Of a stretch of 64,000 nucleotides of DNA, positions 7,306 to 16,520 are shown piece after piece. Location of the stretch: assembly GCF_020179405.1 (NCBI RefSeq), contig NZ_JAICBZ010000009.1, positions 1-64,000 on the forward strand, given 5' to 3'. Numbering within the stretch: position 1 is the stretch's first letter; each line of letters starts with the position of its first letter. Under the pieces are notes generated by a model. The model made no database searches, was not told where the DNA came from, and was given only the letters and a program-made list of their open reading frames with translations. The DNA is from Xinfangfangia pollutisoli (GTDB lineage Bacteria > Pseudomonadota > Alphaproteobacteria > Rhodobacterales > Rhodobacteraceae). A program made the position numbers and the translations under genes.

Positions 7306-8760
7306 TCAGGCAACTTCGTGCGGCGGCTGCGGCGTCACGTTCTCGGGGATCGGCGAAATATAGGGCCTGCCGCCGCGCCGGCGCCGCCATTCGGCCTTGG
7401 CGGCCTCCATCTGCGCGGGGTTCATCAGCAACTCGGCCGCGCCGGCTGCCATGGTCTTGGCGGCATGAACCATCGCCTTGTGGGCCGCCGGGCTTTTGCC
7501 TTGGGCGACGACCTGCCAGGAATGGCCCGGCGTGCCCAGGGCCCAGGTCGCGGTCCAGCATTGCGCCGTGGGAGTCACCCAGCTGACATCGCCGACATCC
7601 GTCGAGCCGGCGCGGAAATGCGGCCCGCCTTCGTACCGGCGCACGCCCGTGTGCAGCGGCGTGTCCCGGTCGACGCGATTGTGCACCGCATCGTCGGTGA
7701 AGTGGTACAGCTTGATGCAGGCGTCGATGGCATTGGGCGGGAAGGTCTTCTGCAATTCCCGGGCATAGGCCTGATCGGCCTCGTCGAACGGGATCGGCCC
7801 CAGCTCCATCAGCTTGTTGTGCAGAACGCTTTCCATCACCGGGTTGGGGATCAGATTGGACGAGCCGCGCTCGACCGTGATCTCGACCTCGGTTCCGGTC
7901 ATCAGCGCCGCGCCGCGGGCCACGTCATGCAGCCGTTCGGCAACCTCCAGCGCTTCGGCCAGATCCGGCGCGCGCACGTAATACAGCGTCTCGGCGGCCG
8001 CCTGCACGACATTGGGCGAGCTGCCGCCGCCATTGGTGATGGCATAATGCATGCGCACATCGGGGCCGACATGTTCGCGCAGGAAGTTGGTGCCGACATG
8101 CAGAAGCGCCATGGCATCCACCGCGCTGCGGCCAAGATGGGCCGAGTGGCTGGCATGGGCCGAGCGGCCGCGGAATTTGTAGTAGATCCCGGTGACCGCA
8201 AGATTTTCATTCGAACGCGCCCCGGTGATCGGGGCCGGATGCCAGGTGAAGGCAACGTCGACATCGTCGAAAAGCCCCTCGCGGACCATGAAGGCCTTGC
8301 CCGAGCCACCCTCTTCGCCGGGGCAGCCATAGTAGCGCACCCGCACCGGAACGTTGGTTTCGCGGGCGACATCCGCAAGCGTGGTCGCGGCCAGCATCGA
8401 GCCCGCGCCCAGAAGATTGTGGCCGCAGCCATGCCCGGTCGCGCCGGCCTTGAGCGGCTTCGGTTCAAGCGCGCCCGCTTCCTGGCTCATCGCCGCCAGG
8501 GCATCGAATTCGCCCAGAAAGGCGATGACCGGGCCCGACTCGCCCTTTTCGGCGACGAAAGCGGTCTCGATGCCTGCAAGATGGCGGCGGACCTTGAAGC
8601 CGTGTTTCTCGAGCACCGCAATCTGCGCCGCTGCCGAGCGATGTTCGATGAAACGCAGTTCGGCATGCGCCCAGATCTCGTCGCTGACCTGGATGAAATC
8701 GTCGCGCAGCCGTTCGGCCGTCGCGGCCACCAGCGCGGTCGCGTTTTGCTTCTCAGACAT
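7306..8760 (-). CDS. M20-family amidohydrolase (AbgB-like metallo-aminoacylase)
   Basis: 484 aa, near the length of AbgB (p-aminobenzoyl-glutamate hydrolase subunit B). M20 enzymes cleave N-acyl or peptide amide bonds with one or two metal ions. Seen: G-H-G-C-G-H-N around residue 110 (metal-binding motif), acidic E-E-G-G-S-G-K near 160, and the conserved H-A-S-H region near 210. It lacks a signal peptide, so acts in the cytoplasm. It lies 77 bp downstream of the ABC binding-protein gene, which suggests it hydrolyses the imported compound; substrate not determinable. Confidence 0.88.
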   Translation of the reverse strand: MSEKQNATALVAATAERLRDDFIQVSDEIWAHAELRFIEHRSAAAQIAVLEKHGFKVRRHLAGIETAFVAEKGESGPVIAFLGEFDALAAMSQEAGALEPKPLKAGATGHGCGHNLLGAGSMLAATTLADVARETNVPVRVRYYGCPGEEGGSGKAFMVREGLFDDVDVAFTWHPAPITGARSNENLAVTGIYYKFRGRSAHASHSAHLGRSAVDAMALLHVGTNFLREHVGPDVRMHYAITNGGGSSPNVVQAAAETLYYVRAPDLAEALEVAERLHDVARGAALMTGTEVEITVERGSSNLIPNPVMESVLHNKLMELGPIPFDEADQAYARELQKTFPPNAIDACIKLYHFTDDAVHNRVDRDTPLHTGVRRYEGGPHFRAGSTDVGDVSWVTPTAQCWTATWALGTPGHSWQVVAQGKSPAAHKAMVHAAKTMAAGAAELLMNPAQMEAAKAEWRRRRGGRPYISPIPENVTPQPPHEVA

Positions 8761-8837
8761 TGGAAACCCATGAGTATCTTGAAGAGGTACTCGCGCCGCC
8801 GCAGTCGGTCGGCGCGAGCAGGATCAGCGGCCGGGTC

Positions 8838-10382
8838 TTAGTCCAGCGAGACGTTCCACAGCCGCGGATAGCTTTCCCAGACCGGCATGCCGGTCATCGA
8901 TTTGGGGGCCAGCCAGTTGTAGACCATGTTGTAGATGAAGACCGAGGGCATCTCTTCCATCATCAGCTTGTGCATCTCATCGAAGATCTCCTGCCGTTTG
9001 GCCGGGTCGGTCTCGGTGTAGGAGCGGTCCATCAATTCGATGGCGCGCGGGTCTTCCCACATCCTGCTCGGATCCTTGTCCTTGTCCCCGATGAAGAACG
9101 TATAGGTGAAGGACGGATCGAAGCGCGGGGTGACCGAGACCGAGGAAATCTGGCCCACGCCTTCGCGGCGCTGGTCGGTCTGAATGGCGAAGTCCAGCAC
9201 CTCGATCTGGGCATTGATGCCGACGGCCTGCAGCATGGCCTGCGCCGCGATGGCGGCGGCATAGCTGGGCACGTTGCTGCGGCGGTTGGCCTTGATGGTG
9301 ATGGGCTCGCCCTTGTAGCCCGCGGCCTGAAGGCGGGCGCGCGCGCTTTCCGGATTGTAGGCCGGGCGCTGCGCCTGCACGTCCGAATACCAGGACGAGC
9401 CGACCGGGATCAGCGACATGTTCGGCGTGCCGGTCCCGTTCGAGGCCATGGCGACCAGTTGGTCCAGGTCGATGGCTTCGGCGATGGCGCGGCGGATTTC
9501 GACATTGTCCATGGGCGCGTTGCGCGTCTGGAAATACAGGATGTTATGCCCGCCCGTCGGCACGCTCAGCAGTTGCAGCGTCGGGTGATCGCGGAATTCG
9601 TCGATCTGTTCGGCCGAGATCGAGCCGAAATGGATCGCCCCGGTACGGATGCCGGCAATCACCGTCGCGCCATCGGGCACCACCATGTAGCGCAGGAAAT
9701 CGACCTTCGGGTCCTTGTTGCCGACAAGACCGTCCGAGGTGCCGTCATTCGGCGGCGACACATAGTCGGTGAAGGCTTCAAGCTGGAAATATTCGCCCTT
9801 GCGCCATTCCTGCCATTTGAACGGACCCGTGCCGATCGGGAACTGGAACGTGCCATCGGCGCCGACGCTGTCGGGATGCATGATCGCCGTCTGGCCACAT
9901 TCGGGCCGCGCCAGCAGCGCCAGGAAGACCGGCGAGGGCGCGTCGATCGTCATCACCACGGTCTTGGGATCGGGCGTTTCGACCGAGGTCACATTGACGA
10001 CGCGCGATCCGTCGAAATCGGTCCGGCAGGACCATTGCGTGGCCGGGTCCATATAGCGCTTCCAGCTCCACAGGAATTCGGCCGAGGTGACCGGCGCGCC
10101 ATTGTGGAATTTCAGGCCGTCCCGCAGGGTGAAGGTGAACCGGGTGAAGTCGTCGGAAACCTCGACACGTTCGGCCAGCATCGGCGCAATCGACATGTCA
10201 TTGCGGGCCCCGACCAGGCCTTCCAGGATGTGCATCAGCACGCCATCGGAATTGCCGTCGCGGTTCACGCCCGGATCATTGGTGCGCAGATCGGCATTCA
10301 GCGACACGTTCAGCGTCGTCTGTGCCTCTGCGGCGCCGATCAGCGCCAGACTGGCCACCCCGGCCATCAGCAGATGTTTCAT
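8838..10382 (-). CDS. ABC transporter substrate-binding protein, family 5 (peptide/nickel type)
   Basis: 514 aa. Signal peptide: M-K-H-L-L, hydrophobic core, cleavage likely after A-E-A (residue ~20). The mature protein has the SBP_bac_5 pattern: L-R-D-G-L-K-F-H-N-G-A-P-V near 85-97, G-T-G-P-F-K near 190 and the R-R-A-I-A-E-A-I-D block near 305. It captures a peptide-like or cationic ligand in the periplasm and hands it to the permeases encoded upstream. Trp/Tyr-rich C-terminus as in the family. Confidence 0.92.
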   Translation of the reverse strand: MKHLLMAGVASLALIGAAEAQTTLNVSLNADLRTNDPGVNRDGNSDGVLMHILEGLVGARNDMSIAPMLAERVEVSDDFTRFTFTLRDGLKFHNGAPVTSAEFLWSWKRYMDPATQWSCRTDFDGSRVVNVTSVETPDPKTVVMTIDAPSPVFLALLARPECGQTAIMHPDSVGADGTFQFPIGTGPFKWQEWRKGEYFQLEAFTDYVSPPNDGTSDGLVGNKDPKVDFLRYMVVPDGATVIAGIRTGAIHFGSISAEQIDEFRDHPTLQLLSVPTGGHNILYFQTRNAPMDNVEIRRAIAEAIDLDQLVAMASNGTGTPNMSLIPVGSSWYSDVQAQRPAYNPESARARLQAAGYKGEPITIKANRRSNVPSYAAAIAAQAMLQAVGINAQIEVLDFAIQTDQRREGVGQISSVSVTPRFDPSFTYTFFIGDKDKDPSRMWEDPRAIELMDRSYTETDPAKRQEIFDEMHKLMMEEMPSVFIYNMVYNWLAPKSMTGMPVWESYPRLWNVSLD

Positions 10383-10461
10383 TCAAACCTCCTTGGCCTG
10401 CGGCCCTTTGTTCTGGTTTCGCGGTCTGCCGGGGCGGGCCCCGGCGGATTTCTTGGGTCGG

Positions 10462-12096
10462 CTAGTGACCGCCGACATCGCGCGTGCGCATCTCGATCCC
10501 CCCGCCAGAGGCCAGCACCAGGGCCGGGATCGCCGACAGCAATTTGCGGGTGTAGGCGTGCTGGGGCCGGTCGAAGACCTCGTCGCGGCTGCCCTGCTCG
10601 ACGATTTCGCCGTGCTGCATGACGATGACCCGGTCCGCCACCTGTTCCACCACGCCAAGGTCGTGGCTGATGAACAGGCAGGAAAAGCCGTGCCGCTTCT
10701 GAAGCTGGGCGAAAAGATCCAGCACCTGGGCGCGCACCGTCACATCCAGCGCCGAGACGGGTTCATCGGCGATCAGGAAGCGGGGATTGCGGATCAGGGC
10801 ACGGGCAATCGCGACGCGCTGACGCTGCCCGCCCGACAATTCATGCGGGAAACGGTCCAGGAAGGCCGTCCCCAGGCCCACCTCGTCCAGGATCGCCGCC
10901 ACACGATCGCGCTTCTGCGGGCGGGAAAGACCCGGCTCGTGGCGCAGGGGCTCGGCCACCAGCGCGGCGATCTTCATGCGCGGATCCAGCGAGGAATAGG
11001 GGTCCTGAAACACCATCTGGCTGTTGGTCCGCCATTCGGCATAGCCCGGCGCGCCGCGGATCACCGGCTTGCCGTCATAGAGAAGGCGGCCGGATGTGGC
11101 CGGGACCAGCCCCGCAATCACATTGCCAAGCGTCGTCTTGCCCGAGCCCGATCCGCCGACCACCGCCACAACCTCGTTGGGTTGCACCGCGATATCGACG
11201 CCCTTCAGCGCGCGCTTGGGCTGGCTGCGGCGGAACAGCCTTTGCTGTCCGCCATAGTCGACGACCAGGCCTTCCACGGCGATGACCGGCGTCGTGGTCC
11301 GGTCCACCGCACGGGCCGGGCCGCGCCAGGGGATCGCGGCAAGCAGCTTGCGCGTATAGTCGTGCTGCGGCCGGGCCAGGATGTCGCGGGCGGGGCCTTG
11401 CTCGACCAGTTCGCCAGAGCGCATCACCAGAATGCGGTCGGCGTAATGGGCGACCATGGGCAGGTCGTGGCTGATCAGCAGCACCGCGGTATTGGCGCTG
11501 CGGGTCAGTTCGACCATCAGCTCCATCACGTCGCGCTGGACCACCGCGTCAAGCGCCGTCGTCGGCTCGTCGGCGATCAGAAGCGCGGGCTCCAGCAGCA
11601 TGACCGAGGCCAGCATGATCCGCTGGCGCATGCCGCCCGAGAATTCATGCGGATAGGCGCGCATCGCATGCGCGACATCCTGGATGCCGACGCGGCGCAG
11701 CATGGTGGCGACCTTCGCAAGCCGCTCTTCCTGCGACATCTTGCGATGCAGCTCCAGCCCTTCCAGCAATTGCCGGCCGATGGTCAGCGACGGGTTGAGG
11801 CTGGTCATGGGTTCCTGGAACACCATGCCGATCTCGCTGCCGCGGATCTTGCGCTTCTCGCGGTCGGGCAGGGCGAAGATGTCCCGGCCCTTGAACAGGC
11901 TTTCACCGGCGCGGCGGCGGATGGCCTTGTGGGTCAGGTCCATGACCGCGCGGGCCACCTGGGTCTTGCCAGAGCCGGATTCGCCGACAATGGCCACGAT
12001 CTCTCCGGGTTCGACGCGCAACGACACGTCGTTGACGATGACCGAATGGGTGCGGGCGACTTCCAGCGTCAGATTGCGGATTTCAAGGAGCGACAT
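10462..12096 (-). CDS. Dual ATP-binding subunit of a dipeptide/oligopeptide-type ABC transporter
   Basis: 544 aa with two nucleotide-binding domains in one chain (DppD-DppF fusion, as in GsiA/YejF). Domain 1: Walker A G-E-S-G-S-G-K-T near residue 36, signature S-G-G-M-R-Q-R, Walker B L-L-I-A-D-E-P. Domain 2 (from ~265): Walker A G-G-S-G-S-G-K-T-T, signature S-G-G-Q-R-Q-R, Walker B F-L-I-A-D-E-P. It powers import through the two permeases; its start overlaps the permease stop by one base (TGATG). Confidence 0.94.
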   Translation of the reverse strand: MSLLEIRNLTLEVARTHSVIVNDVSLRVEPGEIVAIVGESGSGKTQVARAVMDLTHKAIRRRAGESLFKGRDIFALPDREKRKIRGSEIGMVFQEPMTSLNPSLTIGRQLLEGLELHRKMSQEERLAKVATMLRRVGIQDVAHAMRAYPHEFSGGMRQRIMLASVMLLEPALLIADEPTTALDAVVQRDVMELMVELTRSANTAVLLISHDLPMVAHYADRILVMRSGELVEQGPARDILARPQHDYTRKLLAAIPWRGPARAVDRTTTPVIAVEGLVVDYGGQQRLFRRSQPKRALKGVDIAVQPNEVVAVVGGSGSGKTTLGNVIAGLVPATSGRLLYDGKPVIRGAPGYAEWRTNSQMVFQDPYSSLDPRMKIAALVAEPLRHEPGLSRPQKRDRVAAILDEVGLGTAFLDRFPHELSGGQRQRVAIARALIRNPRFLIADEPVSALDVTVRAQVLDLFAQLQKRHGFSCLFISHDLGVVEQVADRVIVMQHGEIVEQGSRDEVFDRPQHAYTRKLLSAIPALVLASGGGIEMRTRDVGGH

Positions 12097-12914
12097 CAGA
12101 CGGCTCCCCGCATCTGAGGATCAAGCCGGTCGCGAAGCGCATCGCCCAGCAGGTTGATTCCCAGCAGCGTCAACGAGATGCAAAGACCCGGGAAGATCGC
12201 AAGCCACGAGGCCTGCTCGATGAAGGGCCGGCCGGCCGCCAGCATGTTGCCCCAGGTCGGGGCCGGCGGGGGCACGCCCAGGCCCAGGAAGGACAGCGCG
12301 CTTTCCGACAACAGCGTCCAGCCGAACATCGAAGTGGCAAGCACGATCAGCGGCGCCAGGCAATTGGGCAGCACATGGCGCATCATGGTGTAGATCTCGC
12401 TGTTGCTCATGGTGCGCGAGGCACGGATGAATTCGCGCTCGCGCAGCGACATCACCGCACCGCGGATCACGCGCGCCACCGACGGTGTATAGGCCAGGCC
12501 AAGGGCGACGATGATGCCGTATTGATTGGCGCCGAACACGCTAAGCAGGCCAAGCGCCAGCAGCATGCCTGGAAAGGCCAGAAGCGCATCGTTGAAGGTC
12601 ATGATGATGCGGTCGACGAGGCCGCGGTTGTAGCCGCTGACAAGGCCGATCGTGGTGCCCAGCAGGACGGCAAGGCCCACCGTCATCAGCGCGATCGACA
12701 CGCTGGTCGAGGCGCCCATCATCAGCCGGCTGACAATGTCGCGGCCGAATTCGTCGGTGCCCAGCAGGAATTCGGCGGAAGGCGCCTGCAGGCGGGCCGC
12801 GAAGTTAAGTTTCAGCGGATCATGCGGCATCCAGAATGTCTGGAGCGCGGCGACGCCGAACAGCAGACCAATCAGCACCCCGCCGATCAGCGCATTGGGG
12901 GCAAAGCGCCTCAT
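12096..12914 (-). CDS. ABC transporter permease, DppC type
   Basis: 272 aa, inner-membrane protein with about six transmembrane segments (first at residues ~8-28). N-terminal OppC-like H-D-P-L-K-L-N and G-T-D-E-F-G-R-D-I-V-S-R motifs, and the binding-protein-dependent transport (EAA) loop around I-R-A-S-R-T-M-S-N. Pairs with the DppB-type permease encoded immediately upstream, with a 4-nt ATGA overlap. Confidence 0.93.
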   Translation of the reverse strand: MRRFAPNALIGGVLIGLLFGVAALQTFWMPHDPLKLNFAARLQAPSAEFLLGTDEFGRDIVSRLMMGASTSVSIALMTVGLAVLLGTTIGLVSGYNRGLVDRIIMTFNDALLAFPGMLLALGLLSVFGANQYGIIVALGLAYTPSVARVIRGAVMSLREREFIRASRTMSNSEIYTMMRHVLPNCLAPLIVLATSMFGWTLLSESALSFLGLGVPPPAPTWGNMLAAGRPFIEQASWLAIFPGLCISLTLLGINLLGDALRDRLDPQMRGAV

Positions 12915-13855
12915 TGAGTCATCACCTTGGGATCAAAGAAGGAATAGAGAAGGTCGATGAACAGGTTCACCAGGATGTAGATGAAGGCGATGAACAGCAT
13001 GCAGCCCTGGATGACGGGGTAGTCGCGGGCATAGATCGCATCGACCATCAGACGGCCCAGCCCGGGTATGGTGAACACCGTCTCGATCACCGCAATGCCG
13101 CTCAGGAGATTGCCCAGGATCAGCCCCAGCAGGGTCAGCGTCGGGCCGAAGGCATTCTTGAACGTGTGGCGCCACAGGATCGCGCCTTCCGACAGGCCCT
13201 TGGCGCGTGCATGGGTGATGTAGTCCAGCCGAAGCACTTCAAGGGTCGAGGCCCGCGACATGCGGATGATCGTGCCGATCTCGTGCAGCAGAAGCGTCAG
13301 GATGGGCAGGATCAGATACAGCAGCCCGCCCACGAAATCGGTGCGGACCGAGACATAGCCCACGACCGGCAACCAGCCCAGATGCAGGCCGAAGACCAGA
13401 AGGAACAGCAGGCCAAGCCAGAAGGTCGGGATGGACAGAAGCAGGGTCGCGACCGAGATCAGCCCCACGTCCACGACGCTGTTCTGCCGCGCCGCCGCCA
13501 GGATGCCGGCCGGCACCGCGATCAGGGTCGCCAGGATCACCGCCGGAATGACGACCTGCACGCTGACCAGGAATTTCTGGATGATCAGCGGCAGCACCGG
13601 CTCGCCGACCCAGATCGAGGTGCCGAAATCCCCCGACAGGACCTTGAAGAACCAGATGCGGAACTGGGTCAGGACCGATTGGTCAAGGCCCAGCTGCGCG
13701 CGCAACTCGGCCAGCGCCGCCGCGTCGCCATGGTCGCCCAGCAGCAGCGCCGCCGGATCGCCCGGCACCAGCCGGATCAGGAAGAACACGGTCACGCTGA
13801 CGATCAGCAGCGTGGGGATCGCCGACAGGATGCGGCCAAGAACGAAGCGCAGCAT
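12911..13855 (-). CDS. ABC transporter permease, DppB type
   Basis: 314 aa from ATG 13855. The N-terminus (M-L-R-F-V-L-G-R-I-L-S-A-I-P-T-L) and L-V-P-G-D-P-A-A just after the first membrane segment are typical DppB/OppB. About six membrane segments; EAA-type loop Y-I-T-H-A-R-A-K-G-L-S. An in-frame open stretch upstream of this start reads through the preceding hydrolase gene and is not protein-like. Start is 2 bp after the hydrolase stop. Confidence 0.93.
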   Translation of the reverse strand: MLRFVLGRILSAIPTLLIVSVTVFFLIRLVPGDPAALLLGDHGDAAALAELRAQLGLDQSVLTQFRIWFFKVLSGDFGTSIWVGEPVLPLIIQKFLVSVQVVIPAVILATLIAVPAGILAAARQNSVVDVGLISVATLLLSIPTFWLGLLFLLVFGLHLGWLPVVGYVSVRTDFVGGLLYLILPILTLLLHEIGTIIRMSRASTLEVLRLDYITHARAKGLSEGAILWRHTFKNAFGPTLTLLGLILGNLLSGIAVIETVFTIPGLGRLMVDAIYARDYPVIQGCMLFIAFIYILVNLFIDLLYSFFDPKVMTQ

Positions 13856-13857
13856 CC

Positions 13858-14799
13858 TTAGCCCACCCGCTTGGCAGGCGGACGGGCGCGCGTGGCGGCG
13901 GCCAGAGCCTTGGCCTGTGCCACGAACGAGGTCACCGCGCGGGCAAAGGCCGCCGGTTGTTCCCAATGCGGGAAATGCCCGGCCGCGTTGAGCACGCGCA
14001 ATTCGGTGTCGCGCTGGCGCACCGCCAGCAATTCCATCAGGTAGCGCGCATTCTCGAAGGGCGCGATGGGATCGTTGAAGCCCCAGACGATAAGCGTGGG
14101 GCAGGGCAGCCCCTCGGCATGGATGATCCGGTGCAGCGCCGCGCGCTGCGCGTTCCACTGGCCGACCTGCTGGCGCAGATACAGTTCTTCATCGGCCATG
14201 ACCGCGATCGCGGCGCGCGTCTTGTCCAGACCGGCGACAGCGGTTGCCTCATCCATCCAGGCGTCGGTGACGGCCAGATGCGACTGGCAGGCGCGTTCGT
14301 AATGCCAGCGCAGGCTGGCCGAGGACAGAAGCGGCAGCAAGGGATCCGACAGCACGATGCCGCGCCGGTCGGAGCCCGGGGTCAGCGAATTGGCCGAGAC
14401 CAGGGTGACGCTGGCCACAAGATCGGGATGCGCGCAGGCCAACTGGGCCGCGACAAAGGCACCCTCGTCATGGCCGACCAGGTGATAGGGGCCGCTGCCA
14501 AGCGATTGCAGGAAGGCCAGGGTATGGGCGACGCTGGCCGCATGGCCATAGCCCGCGGACGTGGCGGGATTGGCGGTGTGCCCCTGCCCAAGCCGGTCCA
14601 GCGCCACGGTATGGAACTTTGCCGCAAAGGCGCCGAAGACGCTGCCCCACATCAGCGAGGACGCCACCTCGGTCGGCGCACCCGCATGTCCGTTGTGCAG
14701 CAGCACGACCGTCTCGCCAGAGCCCGCGCTGTAGAAGCGGGTTTCGATCTCGTCCAGAACCGTTGTCCGGGCAAAGGATTGCATTGCTTCAAATCCCAT
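13858..14799 (-). CDS. Alpha/beta hydrolase with Asp nucleophile
   Basis: 313 aa from ATG 14799, which overlaps the previous hydrolase stop by 11 nt. Alpha/beta-hydrolase fold: V-V-L-L-H-N-G-H-A-G near residue 30 (oxyanion region, Asn where Gly is usual), nucleophile elbow G-H-D-E-G near 110, acidic residue in W-G-F-N-D-P near 240 and His in A-G-H-F-P-H-W near 283. Asp in the elbow is the pattern of epoxide hydrolases and haloalkane dehalogenases rather than esterases. It lies between another hydrolase and the transporter; substrate unknown. Confidence 0.87.
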   Translation of the reverse strand: MGFEAMQSFARTTVLDEIETRFYSAGSGETVVLLHNGHAGAPTEVASSLMWGSVFGAFAAKFHTVALDRLGQGHTANPATSAGYGHAASVAHTLAFLQSLGSGPYHLVGHDEGAFVAAQLACAHPDLVASVTLVSANSLTPGSDRRGIVLSDPLLPLLSSASLRWHYERACQSHLAVTDAWMDEATAVAGLDKTRAAIAVMADEELYLRQQVGQWNAQRAALHRIIHAEGLPCPTLIVWGFNDPIAPFENARYLMELLAVRQRDTELRVLNAAGHFPHWEQPAAFARAVTSFVAQAKALAAATRARPPAKRVG

Positions 14800-15679
14800 C
14801 GTCGGCCGCCTCAAGATGATTTCCAAGTACGCGCATGAAGGGTTCGAAGCGCTCGCGATAGGCCGAATGGCCGGATTGGTTCACCACATGCATCGAGACG
14901 CGGGGCTGATGCCGGGCGATCAGCGCGAACAGGTCATAGCCCATCTGGATGGGTGCCGTGGGGTCGTTGAAGGCCCAGATGATCTGCACGCGCCGCTTCA
15001 GCGGTTCATGCTTCAGACGCATGAACAGCTCTTCGCGCGCCTTCAGCAGGCCGGGAAGATAGTGCTTCACCCGATAGCCGCCAGGCCCCATGCGCTGGAT
15101 GGCGGCGCGGATTTTCGGCGTGGCAAGGATATCCAGCTTCTTCTGCGCCAGCTCGCGCGACAGGGTTTCGGGCGAGAAGTAGTAAAGATTGGTGGTGAAT
15201 TCCATCGCCTCGATGCTGCCGGGCGGATGGGGATTGCGCAGGTGGATGCCTTCGTTGCGCGCGCCGCCCGGCGCCACCGTGTTGCTGTCGCCGATCGTCA
15301 GCGAGGCGACAAGGTCGGGGCGCTCCAGCGTGGTGCGGGTGACGACATAGCCGCCCCGCGACTGTCCGACCAGGTGGTAGGGGCCGGCATTCATCACTTC
15401 CAGGAAGCGGATGAAATGCTTGACCGAGCCGTCCATCGTCCAGCCCTCGATATCGTCAAGGGGCGGGTTGTCGGTGTAGCCATGCCCGAGCCGGTCGACG
15501 GAAATCGCCCGGCGCGTCGGCGCGCAGGCTTCGACCAGCGGCAGGAAGTCGTCGGCGCTTGAGGCAGAGCTTGCATCGCCGATGGTGCCGCCATGGACAA
15601 AGACAACTGGCAGGCTTCCGTGACCGGCTTCGATATAGCGGGTGCGGATGCCATCGACGTCGACGAAGTGGGTCTGCAT
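14789..15679 (-). CDS. Alpha/beta hydrolase with Ser nucleophile
   Basis: 296 aa, first gene of the long minus-strand run. Oxyanion motif V-V-F-V-H-G-G-T near residue 25, nucleophile elbow G-Q-S-R-G-G near 105, F-N-D-P near 240 and catalytic His in Q-S-G-H-S. The pattern fits serine hydrolases such as C-C or ester hydrolases. It aligns by eye along its length with the next gene, which has Asp in place of Ser, so the pair look like diverged paralogues. Upstream is a 630-bp gap holding the likely operon promoter. Confidence 0.88.
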   Translation of the reverse strand: MQTHFVDVDGIRTRYIEAGHGSLPVVFVHGGTIGDASSASSADDFLPLVEACAPTRRAISVDRLGHGYTDNPPLDDIEGWTMDGSVKHFIRFLEVMNAGPYHLVGQSRGGYVVTRTTLERPDLVASLTIGDSNTVAPGGARNEGIHLRNPHPPGSIEAMEFTTNLYYFSPETLSRELAQKKLDILATPKIRAAIQRMGPGGYRVKHYLPGLLKAREELFMRLKHEPLKRRVQIIWAFNDPTAPIQMGYDLFALIARHQPRVSMHVVNQSGHSAYRERFEPFMRVLGNHLEAADDGI

Positions 15680-16309
15680 GGGGGCTCCTGAATGGTTTGT
15701 GCACGTTCTGTGACGTAGGATCGGTAGTCAAAGGAATTGATTCGATTAATTCATTCCTGTTTGGAATTTGCAGGCGATAACATGATGTTGATGGGGGATT
15801 CGTGGGGATTGGCGGTGTTCGACCGGGCATTTCCAGCGCCGTCCGGTTCCTGATCCGGGCGAGAAACCGGGGCGGGAAGGCGGCGCGGCACGATCTGCGC
15901 AACGGGTTACGCCTTTGGCGACCCTACGGCAGGCGGCGCAGGCGGTTGTTTGAACGGGCGCCCCCACCCTCCGGATGACGGAGAATTGCCCCCCCGATTC
16001 GGCGGTGAAGCCCGGATACGAAAGACGGGATCAGGGGGCCGAGGCGGGGCGGTTCAACGGCTCATCGCAGGGGCTGCGCAGGGCATCTGGCCGTGGCGGG
16101 ACGCAGCCATCACGCAGGGAAGCGCCGCGCGTTCCGAAGGCCCGATGCAGAGGCGCGCCGCGCCACGGGCAAAGCCAACCACGGACGTCTCGGTCCCCAG
16201 TCGCGGCAGAAGCTGCGCGGTACCGCCAACATTCCGAAAACGGCGACCCGCCGCTGCAGCCTGCGCGGGCACGAGGAAAAACCTCATGCATTCCAGTATC
16301 TTGGCGGGG
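15680..16309. other. Gap between the hydrolase operon and the satellite
   Basis: 630 bp. The first ~120 bp (15680-15800) are AT-richer and probably hold the operon promoter (AATTGATTCGATTAATTCATTCC near 15732-15754 is palindrome-like). The rest is GC-rich with open frames on several strands, none protein-like. It is the original downstream flank of tRNA-Glu before the satellite integrated. Confidence 0.4.
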
Positions 16310-16329
16310 AAAGTGGCAGCCCGTAGGGG
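16310..16329. repeat. attL core of the satellite
   Basis: 20 bp identical to 28256-28275. It duplicates the last 16 nt of tRNA-Glu plus 4 flanking bases and marks the left boundary of the integrated element. Confidence 0.9.
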
Positions 16330-16365
16330 GCTGCGGAAAGTCTGAAAAATCAACAGGTTAAGGCC

Positions 16366-16424
16366 GGTGGGACATTGGCGCTTTCCTGTAGGTTTCCAAG
16401 GTTTTCTAGGATTTTTGTCCCACC
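16366..16424. promoter_or_regulatory. Inverted pair of GGTGGGACA motifs, left end
   Basis: GGTGGGACA at 16366-16374 and its reverse complement at 16416-16424, 36 bp inside attL. The same motif pair occurs near attR (28178-28214). Symmetric placement at both ends is what integrase or excisionase arm-type binding sites show. Between them lies an AT-rich stretch. Confidence 0.55.
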
Positions 16425-16520
16425 ATTTCAGCGGCCTAGCAGACAGGTTGAACGCAAACCGCCGCCCCGAGTGCCATCGGGGCGGCGGCCTGAATCTGCA
16501 TACGCTTGAAGGGAGCGAAA

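Noticed and set aside
15800-16309. GC-rich open frames on both strands between the hydrolase operon and attL
   Set aside because: Overlapping frames with Arg/Pro/Gly-rich noise, no ribosome-binding site, no recognised motif.
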